DNA from: an uncultured Collinsella sp.
GTDB taxonomy: Bacteria; Actinomycetota; Coriobacteriia; Coriobacteriales; Coriobacteriaceae
Direction: 5' to 3'
Assembly (NCBI GenBank): GCA_959602645.1
Contig: CAUGTZ010000006.1
Coordinates: 53,435 to 117,434, forward strand
Length of the DNA: 64,000 nt
The position numbers and the translations under genes were made by a program. The notes beneath the pieces were generated by a model. The model was not told where the DNA came from, searched no databases, and saw nothing but the letters and a program-made list of their open reading frames with translations. Of the stretch, positions 7,280 to 16,229 are shown piece after piece; the first letter of the stretch is position 1, and each line of letters opens with the position of its first letter.

Positions 7280-7921
7280 TTAGTTGTAGAGGTACGCGAT
7301 GGCGGTGCCGGTGTGGACTTGGATTTTGGCTATTCCTCTTACTATGTTGCTGATGCCTGTGTCGGCTAACAGGCCTAGGGGGCTGTGGTCTAGCTCCCAC
7401 TCTAGGCCGTGTTCGCTTATCTCTGTGTTGGGAGCGATGGCGATGATGGAGAAGGTTTTGCCCTCGGCGCCCTCGATGGTCCAGGTCTCGTCCTGGTGCA
7501 GGATTCTGGCCGTCACTTCGTCTTCTTCGATCCAGACGGGGGCGTCCGCATAGCCTGCCAGTAACCCTAACACAGACAGGGACATGTCCGGGCGGCCGCC
7601 GGTGGCGCAGGTCGCAACCACTTCGGCACCCGGCCAGCGACGACGGACCGAATCGAGCGCCAGCGCCAGATCGGTATAGTCCTTGTACGGGTCATGGCGC
7701 TCCACCTCAAAGTCAGTTGCGGCATCGACCAACGCGCGACCCGCGTCGCTCACCGTATCGGCATCTCCTACATACACATCGCAGCCCAGACCGGCGCCCA
7801 GAAGCGCGTCGAGCCCGCAGTCCACTGCGACAACGTGGTCGCACTCCCCCGCCAGCCGACTTAGCAAATCCTCGCTCGCCACCACGGGCGAGCCGCAGAC
7901 CACCAATACCTTGAAAGCCAC
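7280..7921 (-). CDS. thiN: Thiamine pyrophosphokinase
   Basis: A 213-residue enzyme that transfers pyrophosphate from ATP to thiamine, making the cofactor TPP from salvaged thiamine. The N-terminal catalytic domain shows VVAVDCGLDALLGAGL, the aspartate-rich VYVGDADTVSD and the key KDYTDLALALDSV (the family's DxTD/E substrate-binding block). TGGRPDMSLSVLGLLAGY follows. The C-terminal beta-rich thiamine-binding domain begins near residue 140, with FSIIAIAPNTEISEHGLEWE. It starts with GTG at 7921, 9 bp after the HAD gene stop, so the two likely form one transcript. No thiamine biosynthesis genes are nearby, which fits a salvage role. It is cytosolic. Confidence 0.92.
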   Translation of the reverse strand: MAFKVLVVCGSPVVASEDLLSRLAGECDHVVAVDCGLDALLGAGLGCDVYVGDADTVSDAGRALVDAATDFEVERHDPYKDYTDLALALDSVRRRWPGAEVVATCATGGRPDMSLSVLGLLAGYADAPVWIEEDEVTARILHQDETWTIEGAEGKTFSIIAIAPNTEISEHGLEWELDHSPLGLLADTGISNIVRGIAKIQVHTGTAIAYLYN

Positions 7922-7930
7922 AGCTCTCGC

Positions 7931-8620
7931 CTATCCCTCAAACGAAAGCACGCTGGCCAGATCCAGGTCCTCATAGCTATCGATAAAAATGTCGCAGTTG
8001 TCGCGAACCTCGTCGCGCTTCATGCGGCCGTGCGAGTCATAGATGCCTACGCGTTTAAAGCCGGCGGTACCAGAGCTCTTAAGGCCAAAGACGGCGTCCT
8101 CGAACACCCACGCGCGCTCAAACTTGAGCCCATGACGCTCTTCCAGACGACTCAGCGCCAGCTCGTACACATCGGGGAACTGCTTGGAGCGCCCCGCCTC
8201 GCCCGTCGTGGTAATAAACTCCATGTAGCGATCAAGGCCAGCACTCGCAAGGGCGGACTGCACCAGGTCGGTCGGCGTGGACGTGGCCACGCACATGGCA
8301 ATACCCGTCGCCTTCGCCTGCTCCAAAAATGCCAGGAGCCCCTCGCGCGGCGGCACCTTGGAGTACCCATCAATCAAAATCTCGCCCAGCTCGCGATACA
8401 GCTCCTCGCCATTCGAGCCAACGCCCCAGGTGTCGTGATAGGCCTCGCACTCGTCCTCGAGCGACAAATGCTCAAACTGGGCAAAATCGTCGACCGTTAC
8501 ATCAATGCCATGACGGCGCAATAACTCGGTCTGCGCATGGCCCCAGACGGGGGAGCTATTAACCAGTGTTCCGTCGCAATCGAAAATAAAAGCAACACTT
8601 GGGGCAGCGATGTGGTCCAT
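7931..8620 (-). CDS. HAD-superfamily sugar-phosphate-type phosphatase
   Basis: A 229-residue haloacid-dehalogenase hydrolase of the beta-phosphoglucomutase-like subgroup. Motif I is AFIFDCDGTLVNSSPVWGHA with the nucleophile and acid aspartates, motif II is in CVATSTPTDLVQSAL, and motifs III/IV run through FERAWVFEDAVFGLKSSGTA. A helical cap domain lies between motifs I and II. Members hydrolyse small phosphorylated metabolites or isomerise sugar phosphates; the substrate here is unknown. The ATG at 8620 is chosen for the GAAAGG site 7 bases upstream; an earlier in-frame start lacks one. It is transcribed with thiN, divergently from glgB, which makes a sugar-phosphate substrate plausible but unproven. 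Confidence 0.85.
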   Translation of the reverse strand: MDHIAAPSVAFIFDCDGTLVNSSPVWGHAQTELLRRHGIDVTVDDFAQFEHLSLEDECEAYHDTWGVGSNGEELYRELGEILIDGYSKVPPREGLLAFLEQAKATGIAMCVATSTPTDLVQSALASAGLDRYMEFITTTGEAGRSKQFPDVYELALSRLEERHGLKFERAWVFEDAVFGLKSSGTAGFKRVGIYDSHGRMKRDEVRDNCDIFIDSYEDLDLASVLSFEG

Positions 8621-8642
8621 AAACGAGCCTTTCGATGTCAAA

Positions 8643-8755
8643 TGGTAAACAACCTGCTAAAAACGTTTTACCAAACGTAAGCCTATCAGTTTTGAAACCC
8701 TAATTGGTAAAGCTGTCAAGAGTTTTACCATGGCAATTCTGCCAGTGGTATAAAC
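8643..8755. promoter_or_regulatory. Divergent control region with paired TGGTAAA/TTTACCA operators
   Basis: Two inverted pairs occur between the HAD/thiN pair and glgB: TGGTAAAC (8643-8650) with GTTTTACCA (8665-8673), and TTGGTAAA (8704-8711) with TTTTACCA (8723-8730). A further partial TGGTATAAAC lies at 8746-8755. The last contains a TATAAA that could be the -10 for glgB. The symmetry is typical of operators for a dimeric regulator; which regulator is unknown. A single TGGTAAAA recurs at 18801-18808 before the amylase fusion gene. Confidence 0.55.
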
Positions 8756-8966
8756 ATGTCGCTTACCGATTAAACGCCCCCGCAAATCCGCTTTCGTCCA
8801 TAAAACTAACGTACAGGTGTTATCGTAGTTTCTGCCGAAAGTTCCACCGAGCACGCGAGGTGGAACGAATCATAGAACTATCGCCGTCCCTTCGATTCGT
8901 GCAGCCTTGGACCTTTCGCATCTAGTCACCAAGGCAACACGCTGCCGCGTCATGATGGGATCAAAC
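8756..8966 (+). other. glgB leader with a small hairpin
   Basis: No gene is seen here. An 8-bp stem GTTCCACC (8841-8848) with GGTGGAAC (8859-8866) would fold in the glgB mRNA leader. No T-run follows, so it may affect stability or translation rather than terminate. Confidence 0.4.
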
Positions 8967-11231
8967 GTGAGCGATACAAAGCTAAAGCCAGCAACCAAAA
9001 AGCCCGCTACCCGTAAAGCCGCCCCGCATGCACCGGAGCTTACCAAGGACGATGTCTACCTGTTTGGCATCGGTACGTGGGAGCGCAGCTGGGAAAAGAT
9101 GGGCGCGCACCCCGACACGCAGAACCGTACGCGCGGCTGGCGCTTTTGCGTTTGGGCGCCCGACGTAAAGAGCGTCCACGTCATTGGCGAATTTAACGAC
9201 TGGGACGAGGAGGCCAACTCGCTGGTGCCCATGCATACGAGCGCTATTTGGGAAGGCTTTATTCCTGGTGCCGAGCAGGGCCAGCTCTATAAGTACCTTA
9301 TCGAGACCAACGAGGGCGAAAAGCTCTACAAGGCCGATCCGTACGCCTTTAAGGCCGAGTGCCCTCCGGGAACGGCGAGCGTGCTGTGGACCCTCGACGG
9401 CTATAAGTGGAACGATGCCGCATGGCTTAAGCGCCGCGCCGGCCATAACCACATGTCGCAGCCCCTTAACATCTACGAGGTGCACATTGGCTCGTGGAAG
9501 CGCCACGGCGACGCGCCGCAGGGCGAGCCGGACGAGTACGGCAACTACCCCGGCCCCATGGACCCCTTCCCCGCGCAGCGCGGCGAGTTTTACACCTACG
9601 ACGACCTGTCGGTGGAGCTCGTGGACTACGTGCGCGACATGGGCTATACGCATATCGAGGTCATGCCGCTCATGGAGCATCCCTTCGACGGCTCCTGGGG
9701 CTACCAGACGACCGGCTACTACGCCGCCACGTCGCGCTACGGCAACCCGCAGCAGCTCATGCACTTTATCGATGCGTGCCACGAGGCGGGCATCGGCGTG
9801 ATCATAGACTGGGTACCCGGCGGTTTTTGCGCCGACTCCCACGGCCTTGCCACCTTTAACGGCCACATGCTGTTTGAGCACGAGATTCACCCCAACTGGG
9901 GCACGCACAAGTTTGACTTCGCCCGCGGCGAGGTCCGCTCCTTCCTGGTCTCCAACGTGCTGTACTGGATCGAGAACTTCCACGTGGACGGCATCCGCAT
10001 GGACGGCGTGTCCAGCATGCTGTACCTCAACTTTGGCATTGACGATCCGGGCCAAAAGAAGTTCAACAAGTACGGTACCGAGGAGGACCTGGACGCCAGT
10101 GCATTTATCCGTCAGGTCAACTGTGCCGTAGAGGCACACTACCCCGACGTGATGATGATGGCCGAGGAGTCAACCGCGTGGCCGCTCGTGACCTATCCGC
10201 CGCAGGACGGCGGTCTGGGTTTCCACTACAAGTGGGACATGGGCTGGATGAACGACACCCTGCACTACATACAGACCGATTTTCCGTGGCGCCCCGGCAA
10301 CCACGGGCTGCTCACGTTCTCCATCATGTACGCCTTTACCGAGAACTTCATCTGCCCGCTGAGCCACGACGAGGTCGTGCACGGCAAGTGCTCGCTCATC
10401 GGGCGCATGCCGGGCGACTGGTGGCGCCAGTTTGCCGGCCTACGCACGCTGGCCTTCTACCAGATGACGCACCCCGGTGCCAAGCTCAACTTTATGGGCA
10501 ACGAGATCGGCCAGTTTATCGAGTGGCGCTACTACGAGTCCATTCAATGGTTCCTAACCGAGGAGTATGAGACTCACAAGCATCATCAGGCGTTTATCAA
10601 GGCGCTCAACCACCTGTACACCGCCGAGCCCGCCCTGTACGAGCGCGGCTACACCGATGACGGCTTTACCTGGATCGATGCGGACAACTCCAAGCAGTCC
10701 ATCGTGAGCTTTGTGCGCCAGGGCGAGGACATCGACGACGACCTGGTGATCCTAATCAACTTTGACCCGGCGAGCTACGAGAGCTTCCGTGTGGGCGTGC
10801 CGCGCGAGGGTGACTGGGAGGTCATCTTTGACTCCGACCGTCCCGAGTTTGGCGGCAGCGGCTATGCCGGTGAGGAGCCCTACACCTGCTCGAGCGAGCC
10901 CTATCCCTGGAACGGGCAGATGGACTCCATTGAGATTAAGGTTCCCGGTCTGGCTGGCGTGGTGCTTAAGCGCCGTGGTCCCAGCAGCTACAAGCCGCCC
11001 GTGGTTGAGGCGCCCAAGAAGGCGACGCGTAAGCGTGCGTCCTCGATGAAGCCCAAGCCTGCGGCTGCCAAGAAGGCTCCGGCCAAGGCAAAGGCTGCGA
11101 CGACCAAAGCCAAGGCCAAGGCTGCCGCAAAGCCCGCTGGTAAGGCTACCGCGACCAAGAAGCCGGCTGCCAAAAAGGCCGCTACCAAGGCAAAGTCTGC
11201 TTCTGTTAAGTCGTCTGCCAAGGATGCGTAA
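8967..11231 (+). CDS. glgB: 1,4-alpha-glucan branching enzyme with lysine/alanine-rich tail
   Basis: A 754-residue GH13 branching enzyme that cuts alpha-1,4 glucan chains and rejoins them as alpha-1,6 branches during glycogen synthesis. A CBM48 region (RFCVWAPDVKSVHVIGEFND) precedes the barrel, which contains NIYEVHIGSWKR, VMPLMEHPFDGSWGYQTTGY, the nucleophile block VDGIRMDGVSSMLY, the acid/base block MMMAEEST and LSHDEVVHGKCSL. From about residue 680 the protein continues into some 75 residues of K/A/T/P repeats (AAKKAPAKAKAA type) that are not part of the enzyme fold. The start is uncertain: GTG at 8967 has GGGA 7 bases upstream, while ATG at 8952 has no good site. It is the first gene of the glycogen block. 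Confidence 0.93.
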   Translation: MSDTKLKPATKKPATRKAAPHAPELTKDDVYLFGIGTWERSWEKMGAHPDTQNRTRGWRFCVWAPDVKSVHVIGEFNDWDEEANSLVPMHTSAIWEGFIPGAEQGQLYKYLIETNEGEKLYKADPYAFKAECPPGTASVLWTLDGYKWNDAAWLKRRAGHNHMSQPLNIYEVHIGSWKRHGDAPQGEPDEYGNYPGPMDPFPAQRGEFYTYDDLSVELVDYVRDMGYTHIEVMPLMEHPFDGSWGYQTTGYYAATSRYGNPQQLMHFIDACHEAGIGVIIDWVPGGFCADSHGLATFNGHMLFEHEIHPNWGTHKFDFARGEVRSFLVSNVLYWIENFHVDGIRMDGVSSMLYLNFGIDDPGQKKFNKYGTEEDLDASAFIRQVNCAVEAHYPDVMMMAEESTAWPLVTYPPQDGGLGFHYKWDMGWMNDTLHYIQTDFPWRPGNHGLLTFSIMYAFTENFICPLSHDEVVHGKCSLIGRMPGDWWRQFAGLRTLAFYQMTHPGAKLNFMGNEIGQFIEWRYYESIQWFLTEEYETHKHHQAFIKALNHLYTAEPALYERGYTDDGFTWIDADNSKQSIVSFVRQGEDIDDDLVILINFDPASYESFRVGVPREGDWEVIFDSDRPEFGGSGYAGEEPYTCSSEPYPWNGQMDSIEIKVPGLAGVVLKRRGPSSYKPPVVEAPKKATRKRASSMKPKPAAAKKAPAKAKAATTKAKAKAAAKPAGKATATKKPAAKKAATKAKSASVKSSAKDA

Positions 11232-11325
11232 CAAAGCCGTTACAGCTGTAATCACCCGCCCCGACAGGGCGTAGGATACAAGTCATAACCGTTCCGGGAG
11301 AAACATCCCCGGGGGAAAGGAACGT

Positions 11326-13752
11326 ATGAATAAGATCTTCGACAACAAGCAGGAGTTTACCGAGCTCTATCGCGATGCTGTCATGAGCATCAGTGGCAAG
11401 AGCGTCGAGGCCGCCAGCGACCTCGACCGCTTTAACGCCCTGGCCAAGCTCGTGGCCGAGAAGGCACGCACCGTTGCCACCAAGAGTGACGCCCGCGTCA
11501 CCGCCGAGGGCAAGAAGCGCGTGTACTACTTCTCGATCGAGTTTTTGATCGGCCGCCTGCTCGACAACTATCTGCTCAACTTTGGCGTGCGCGACATGGT
11601 CGCCGAGGCACTCGACGACATGGGTTTCGACCTGTCCGTCATCGAGAACCAGGAGCCCGATCCGGCGCTGGGCAACGGTGGCCTGGGCCGTCTTGCCGCA
11701 TGCTTTTTGGATTCGATGGCAGCCGAGGGCATTGCCGGCTACGGCAACGGTATGCGCTACCGCTACGGCCTGTTTAAGCAGGAGATCGTCAACGGCAGCC
11801 AGGTCGAGGCCACCGACGAGTGGCTCACCCACGGCTATCCCTGGGAGGTCCGCCGCCAGGACAAGGCCGTGACTATCAAGTTTGGTGGCCATGTTGAGGG
11901 CTTTGAGGAGAACGGCCGCACGTTCTACCGCACGGTGGACACGCAGGATATCCTGGCCGTCCCTTATGACATCCCCGTCGTGGGCTATGCCGGCGAGACC
12001 GTCAACAAGCTGCGCGTCTGGGCCGCCGAGCCGGTCGAGGAGCACTTTGACCTGGAGGCCTTCAACCGCGGCGACTATGCCCTGGCCGACGCCGAGCGCG
12101 CCGAGGCCGAGGCCATCAGCGCCATCCTCTACCCCAACGACGCCGGTGAGCACGGCCGTCTGCTGCGCCTGAAGCAGGAGTACCTGTTTGTCTCGGCCGG
12201 CATCTACAGCCTGCTCGACACCTTTGAGAAGGAGCACGGCGAGAACTGGGAGCTGCTGCCGCAGTTTGTGGCCATCCACACCAACGACACGCACCCCGCC
12301 ATGTGCGGCCCCGAGCTCATGCGCATCCTCATCGACGAGAAGAAGCTCGAGTGGGACGATGCCTGGAACATCGTGACGCAGGTCGTGAGCTACACCAACC
12401 ACACCATCCTGCCCGAGGCTCTGGAAAAGTGGCCCATTGGCACGTTCTCCAAGCTCCTCCCCCGCGTGTACCAGATCATCGACGAGATCAGCCGTCGTTG
12501 GCGCGAGTCGTTCGACACCACGCAGGAGGGCTGGCAGGAGCGTCTGCGCCAGACCGCCATCCTGTGGGACGGCGAGATTCGCATGGCCAACCTGTCTGTG
12601 ATCTGCAGCCACAGCGTCAACGGCGTGGCAAAGATCCACTCCGACATCATCAAGAACATCGTGCTCAAGGACTTCTATGCCCTGACGCCCGAGAAGTTCA
12701 ACAATAAGACCAACGGCATCTCGCACCGCCGCTTCTTTGCCGAGGCCAACCCCACCTACGCCAAGCTCGTGACCGAGGCCATTGGCGACGGCTGGCTGAA
12801 GGACGCCTTTGAGCTTGAGAAGCTCAAGGAGTTCCAGAACGACACCGAATTCCTGAAGGCCGTGGGTGCCTCCAAGCGCGCCAACAAGGAGCGCCTGGCC
12901 GCCTACGTCAAGGCCGAGACCGGTCTGGTCATTGACCCCAACACCGTCTTCGATGTTCAGGTAAAGCGCTTCCACGCTTATAAGCGCCAGCTCATGAACA
13001 TCATGAAGGTGATGGACATCTACAACCGTCGCATCGCCGACCCCAACTTCCACGTGACGCCGACGACCTTCATCTTTAGCGGCAAGGCTGCCTCGAGCTA
13101 CACCTTTGCCAAGGAGACCATCCGCCTCATTAACTCCGTGGCTGACGTCATCAACAACGACGCTCGCGTGAACGAGGTCATGAAGGTCTGCTTTATCCCC
13201 AACTTCCGCGTGAGCAACGCCCAGCTCATCTACCCTGCCGCCGAGATCTCGGAGCAGATCTCCACGGCCGGCAAGGAGGCCTCGGGCACGTCCAACATGA
13301 AGCTCATGATGAACGGCGCCATTACGCTGGGCACCCTCGACGGCGCCAACATCGAGATCGCCGACCTGGCCGGCCGCGAGAACGAGGCCATCTTTGGCCT
13401 GACCGCTCCCGAGGTCGAGCAGCTCTGGGCGTCGAATAGCTACTTTGCGTGGGACACCCTCAACGGCGACCGCGAGCGTCTAGGCCGCGTGATGGACGAG
13501 CTCAAGGACAACACCTTTGCCGGCCTTTCGGGCAACTTCGAGAGCATCTACAACGAGCTCATGAACAACAACGACCCCGACCTGGTCATGGCCGACTTCC
13601 GCAGCTACGTTGATGCATGGGAAAAGCTCACGAACAGCTACGGCGACCAGGAAACCTGGAACCGCAAGGCCTTGCTCAACACCGCCTCCTCCGGCTGGTT
13701 TTCGAGCGACCGCACCATTCGCGAGTACCGCGACGAGATCTGGCACGCGTAA
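11326..13752 (+). CDS. glgP: Glycogen/maltodextrin phosphorylase
   Basis: An 808-residue GT35 phosphorylase that releases glucose-1-phosphate from the non-reducing ends of glycogen, of normal length for the family. Conserved parts are YYFSIEFLIGRLLDNYL, NGGLGRLAACFLDSMA, HTNDTHPAMCGPELMRIL, VKRFHAYKRQLMNIM, the PLP/phosphate block EASGTSNMKLMMNGA and TLDGANIEI. GGGGGAAAGGAACGT precedes the ATG at 11326. It lies 94 bp after glgB in the same direction. Degradation and synthesis genes in one cluster suggest glycogen turnover as a unit. It is cytosolic. Confidence 0.97.
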   Translation: MNKIFDNKQEFTELYRDAVMSISGKSVEAASDLDRFNALAKLVAEKARTVATKSDARVTAEGKKRVYYFSIEFLIGRLLDNYLLNFGVRDMVAEALDDMGFDLSVIENQEPDPALGNGGLGRLAACFLDSMAAEGIAGYGNGMRYRYGLFKQEIVNGSQVEATDEWLTHGYPWEVRRQDKAVTIKFGGHVEGFEENGRTFYRTVDTQDILAVPYDIPVVGYAGETVNKLRVWAAEPVEEHFDLEAFNRGDYALADAERAEAEAISAILYPNDAGEHGRLLRLKQEYLFVSAGIYSLLDTFEKEHGENWELLPQFVAIHTNDTHPAMCGPELMRILIDEKKLEWDDAWNIVTQVVSYTNHTILPEALEKWPIGTFSKLLPRVYQIIDEISRRWRESFDTTQEGWQERLRQTAILWDGEIRMANLSVICSHSVNGVAKIHSDIIKNIVLKDFYALTPEKFNNKTNGISHRRFFAEANPTYAKLVTEAIGDGWLKDAFELEKLKEFQNDTEFLKAVGASKRANKERLAAYVKAETGLVIDPNTVFDVQVKRFHAYKRQLMNIMKVMDIYNRRIADPNFHVTPTTFIFSGKAASSYTFAKETIRLINSVADVINNDARVNEVMKVCFIPNFRVSNAQLIYPAAEISEQISTAGKEASGTSNMKLMMNGAITLGTLDGANIEIADLAGRENEAIFGLTAPEVEQLWASNSYFAWDTLNGDRERLGRVMDELKDNTFAGLSGNFESIYNELMNNNDPDLVMADFRSYVDAWEKLTNSYGDQETWNRKALLNTASSGWFSSDRTIREYRDEIWHA

Positions 13753-13787
13753 AGGCGCGCGAGCTCCCTTTGCCGCACGGCATTACT

Positions 13788-13818
13788 CGACGGGCGTGAC
13801 AGAGCGCCGCGCCCGTCG
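13788..13818 (+). promoter_or_regulatory. Intercistronic hairpin between glgP and glgC
   Basis: A 9-bp GC-rich stem (CGACGGGCG at 13788-13796 with CGCCCGTCG at 13810-13818), not followed by a T-run. It sits 40 bp before glgC and may stabilise the upstream message or separate expression levels. Confidence 0.5.
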
Positions 13819-13858
13819 CAAATGGGTTTAGGAACATCGATGACAGAAGGAGAAATCG

Positions 13859-15007
13859 ATGAGTAAGAAAGAATGCATCGCGATGCTCCTCGCAGGAGGA
13901 CAGGGCAGCCGATTGGGGGCACTCACCCAAAAGATCGCCAAGCCGGCGGTTAGCTTTGGTGGCAAGTTCCGCATTATCGACTTTTCGCTGTCCAACTGCT
14001 CCAACTCGGGCATCGACACGGTGGGCGTTCTGACGCAGTACCGTCCCTACCTGCTGCATGCCTATGTGGGCTCCGGCGAGGCGTGGGATCTGGACAGCCG
14101 CGACGGCGGCGTGTCGACCCTGCCGCCGTACGAGACGCAGACCGGCGGCGCCTGGTATGCGGGCACGGCCGACGCCATTACGCAGAACCTCGACTACATC
14201 AAGGCCAACGACCCCAAGTACGTCCTGATTCTTTCGGGCGATCACCTGTATCGCATGGACTACCGCAAGATGCTCAAGACGCACATTGAGAACAACGCCG
14301 ACCTCACGGTGAGCGTTATGCCCGTGCCGTGGGAGGAAGCCAGCCGCTTTGGCATCCTGACCACCGACCCCGAGGACGGCCGCATCACCAAGTTCACTGA
14401 GAAGCCCGAGAAGCCCGATTCGAACCTCGCGTCCATGGGCATCTACATCTTCTCGGCCGACGTGCTGATCGAGGCGCTCGAGGAGGACGCTCTGGACCAG
14501 CGCTCGAGCCACGACTTTGGCAAGGACATCATCCCCAAGCTGCTCGGTGAGAACAAGCGCCTGTACAGCTACGAGTTCCACGGCTTCTGGAAGGACGTCG
14601 GCACCATCGCCAGCTTCCATGAGACCTCGATGGACCTGCTGGGCAACAACCCCGAGTTCGATCTGTTCGACAAGAACTTCCCCATCATGTCCAACATCAC
14701 CACGCGTCCGCCGCACTACATTGGCCCGGACGGCCGCTTGGACGACTGCCTGGTCTCCAACGGCTGCAAGATCTACGGCACCGCTCGCCACTCGATCCTT
14801 TCGACCGATGTCATCATCGAGGAGCGCGCCGTGGTCGAGGACTCCGTGCTGCTGCCGGGTGCGCACGTTAAGAGCGGCGCGCACATCTGCCGCGCTATTT
14901 TGGGCGAGAACTCCACGGTCGAAGAGGGCGTGAAGCTCGGCTCTGTCGATACCACCAAGGATACGGCCGTCGTTGGAAATGACGTCGTTATCGGGAAGGG
15001 GGAATGA
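13859..15007 (+). CDS. glgC: Glucose-1-phosphate adenylyltransferase
   Basis: A 382-residue ADP-glucose pyrophosphorylase that makes ADP-glucose from ATP and glucose-1-phosphate, the committed step of glycogen synthesis. The N-terminal nucleotidyltransferase domain shows [57 protein letters not shown] and [13 protein letters not shown]-terminal left-handed beta-helix runs from about residue 285. AGAAGGAGAAATCG gives a strong ribosome site before ATG 13859. It is followed after 4 bp by glgD, so the two are probably co-translated as an active heteromer, as in Firmicutes GlgC-GlgD. Confidence 0.96.
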   Translation: MSKKECIAMLLAGGQGSRLGALTQKIAKPAVSFGGKFRIIDFSLSNCSNSGIDTVGVLTQYRPYLLHAYVGSGEAWDLDSRDGGVSTLPPYETQTGGAWYAGTADAITQNLDYIKANDPKYVLILSGDHLYRMDYRKMLKTHIENNADLTVSVMPVPWEEASRFGILTTDPEDGRITKFTEKPEKPDSNLASMGIYIFSADVLIEALEEDALDQRSSHDFGKDIIPKLLGENKRLYSYEFHGFWKDVGTIASFHETSMDLLGNNPEFDLFDKNFPIMSNITTRPPHYIGPDGRLDDCLVSNGCKIYGTARHSILSTDVIIEERAVVEDSVLLPGAHVKSGAHICRAILGENSTVEEGVKLGSVDTTKDTAVVGNDVVIGKGE

Positions 15008-15011
15008 TCCG

Positions 15012-16139
15012 ATGATCAATCGCAAGGCCATCGGTTATATCACCGCTAACTACTCTTCGTCCTACGGCAGTGTCCTGCTCAAGGACCGCCCCATCGCATC
15101 CGTTCCGTTTTTGGGCCGCTACCGCCTGATCGACTTTCCGCTGTCCAACATGATGAATGCCGGCATCAAGACCGTCGGCGTCGTCATGCCGGGTAACTAC
15201 CGCTCGCTGATCGACCACGTGGGCTCGGGCAAGGACTGGGGCCTGGACCGCAAGAAGGGCGGCCTGTTCATGGTGCCCGGCAACGCGTATGGCACCACCA
15301 AGGGCGGCATGCGTTTCTTGCTGCGCGACATCATCTCCAACAAGACGCTGTTCCAGCGCTCGGAGAAGCCCTACGTTGTGATGATGGGCACCAACATCAT
15401 CTTTAACATGGACCTCAACACCATCATCGAGGCGCACGAGAACTCCGGCGCCCAAATGACCGTGGTGTACTGCAAGGCCACGCGCAATGTCGATGACGAG
15501 ACCAAGCTCGAGATTAACGAGAACGGCCGCCTGACGGGCGTGAGCGCCGGCGTCGCGTACGGCGACAACGCCTCCATGGACTGCTGCATCGTCAACCGCG
15601 AGACGCTGCTCGAGATCATCGACCACTACCAGGCCGCCGACTATCTGGACCTGCTCGAGGCACTCCAGGGCGACTTTGGCAACATCGACGTGTGCAGCTA
15701 CGAGTACAAGGGCGAGGTCGTGGGCGTGTTTAGCGAGAAGTCGCTGTATCGCCGCAGCATGGACCTGCTCGACCAGACCGTGGCCGACCAGCTCTTTGAC
15801 CCCGAGCGCCCGATCCTGACCAAGGCCCACGACGTGCCGCCTTCGCGCTATGCGACCGGCAGCCACGCGTGCAACTCGATCATCTCGGCCGGCTGCATCA
15901 TCAAGGGCACCGTGCGCAACTCAATCCTGTCACGCGGCGTCGTGGTCGAGGAAGGAGCTTCGGTGACCAACTCGATCATCAACCAGAGCTGCATCATCAA
16001 GAGCGGCGCACGCGTTGAGAACGCCATCCTGGACAAGAACAACGTGGTCCCCACCAACACCGAGCTTCGCGGTACGCCCGAGAACATCTTGGTGCTGGGC
16101 AAGGCTCCGTTAACTTCCGACACCACCATCGTACGTTAA
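15012..16139 (+). CDS. glgD: Glucose-1-phosphate adenylyltransferase regulatory subunit
   Basis: A 375-residue paralogue of GlgC. It starts MINRKAIGYITANYSSSYG, and the GlgC-type glycine-rich GGQGSRL loop is absent. It retains PFLGRYRLIDFPLSNMMNAG and a C-terminal beta-helix (SIISAGCIIKGTVRNSILS). This is the pattern of GlgD, the poorly active partner that modulates GlgC in clostridia and relatives. The ATG at 15012 is used because it follows the glgC stop by 4 bp and matches the family N-terminus; an upstream in-frame start would run inside glgC. Confidence 0.93.
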   Translation: MINRKAIGYITANYSSSYGSVLLKDRPIASVPFLGRYRLIDFPLSNMMNAGIKTVGVVMPGNYRSLIDHVGSGKDWGLDRKKGGLFMVPGNAYGTTKGGMRFLLRDIISNKTLFQRSEKPYVVMMGTNIIFNMDLNTIIEAHENSGAQMTVVYCKATRNVDDETKLEINENGRLTGVSAGVAYGDNASMDCCIVNRETLLEIIDHYQAADYLDLLEALQGDFGNIDVCSYEYKGEVVGVFSEKSLYRRSMDLLDQTVADQLFDPERPILTKAHDVPPSRYATGSHACNSIISAGCIIKGTVRNSILSRGVVVEEGASVTNSIINQSCIIKSGARVENAILDKNNVVPTNTELRGTPENILVLGKAPLTSDTTIVR

Positions 16140-16170
16140 CGTTGGCACCGCAACATCGCTCGTAACATGT

Positions 16171-16206
16171 AGAATAGCCGCCCGGTTCGCGCCAGGCGGC
16201 TATTCT
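16171..16206 (+). promoter_or_regulatory. Strong hairpin before glgA
   Basis: A 12-bp perfect stem (16171-16182 with 16195-16206; AGAATAGCCGCC and its complement) with a 12-nt loop. It ends 23 bp before the glgA start, leaving only the ribosome site between. No T-run follows. It could terminate weakly, protect the upstream message or tune glgA translation. Confidence 0.6.
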
Positions 16207-16229
16207 CGAATTGCAACATGGGAGACAAT

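Noticed and set aside
11206..13053. Very long minus-strand open frame opposite glgP
   Set aside because: It is antisense to an unmistakable glycogen phosphorylase, a common effect of GC-rich codon usage, and has no family signature.
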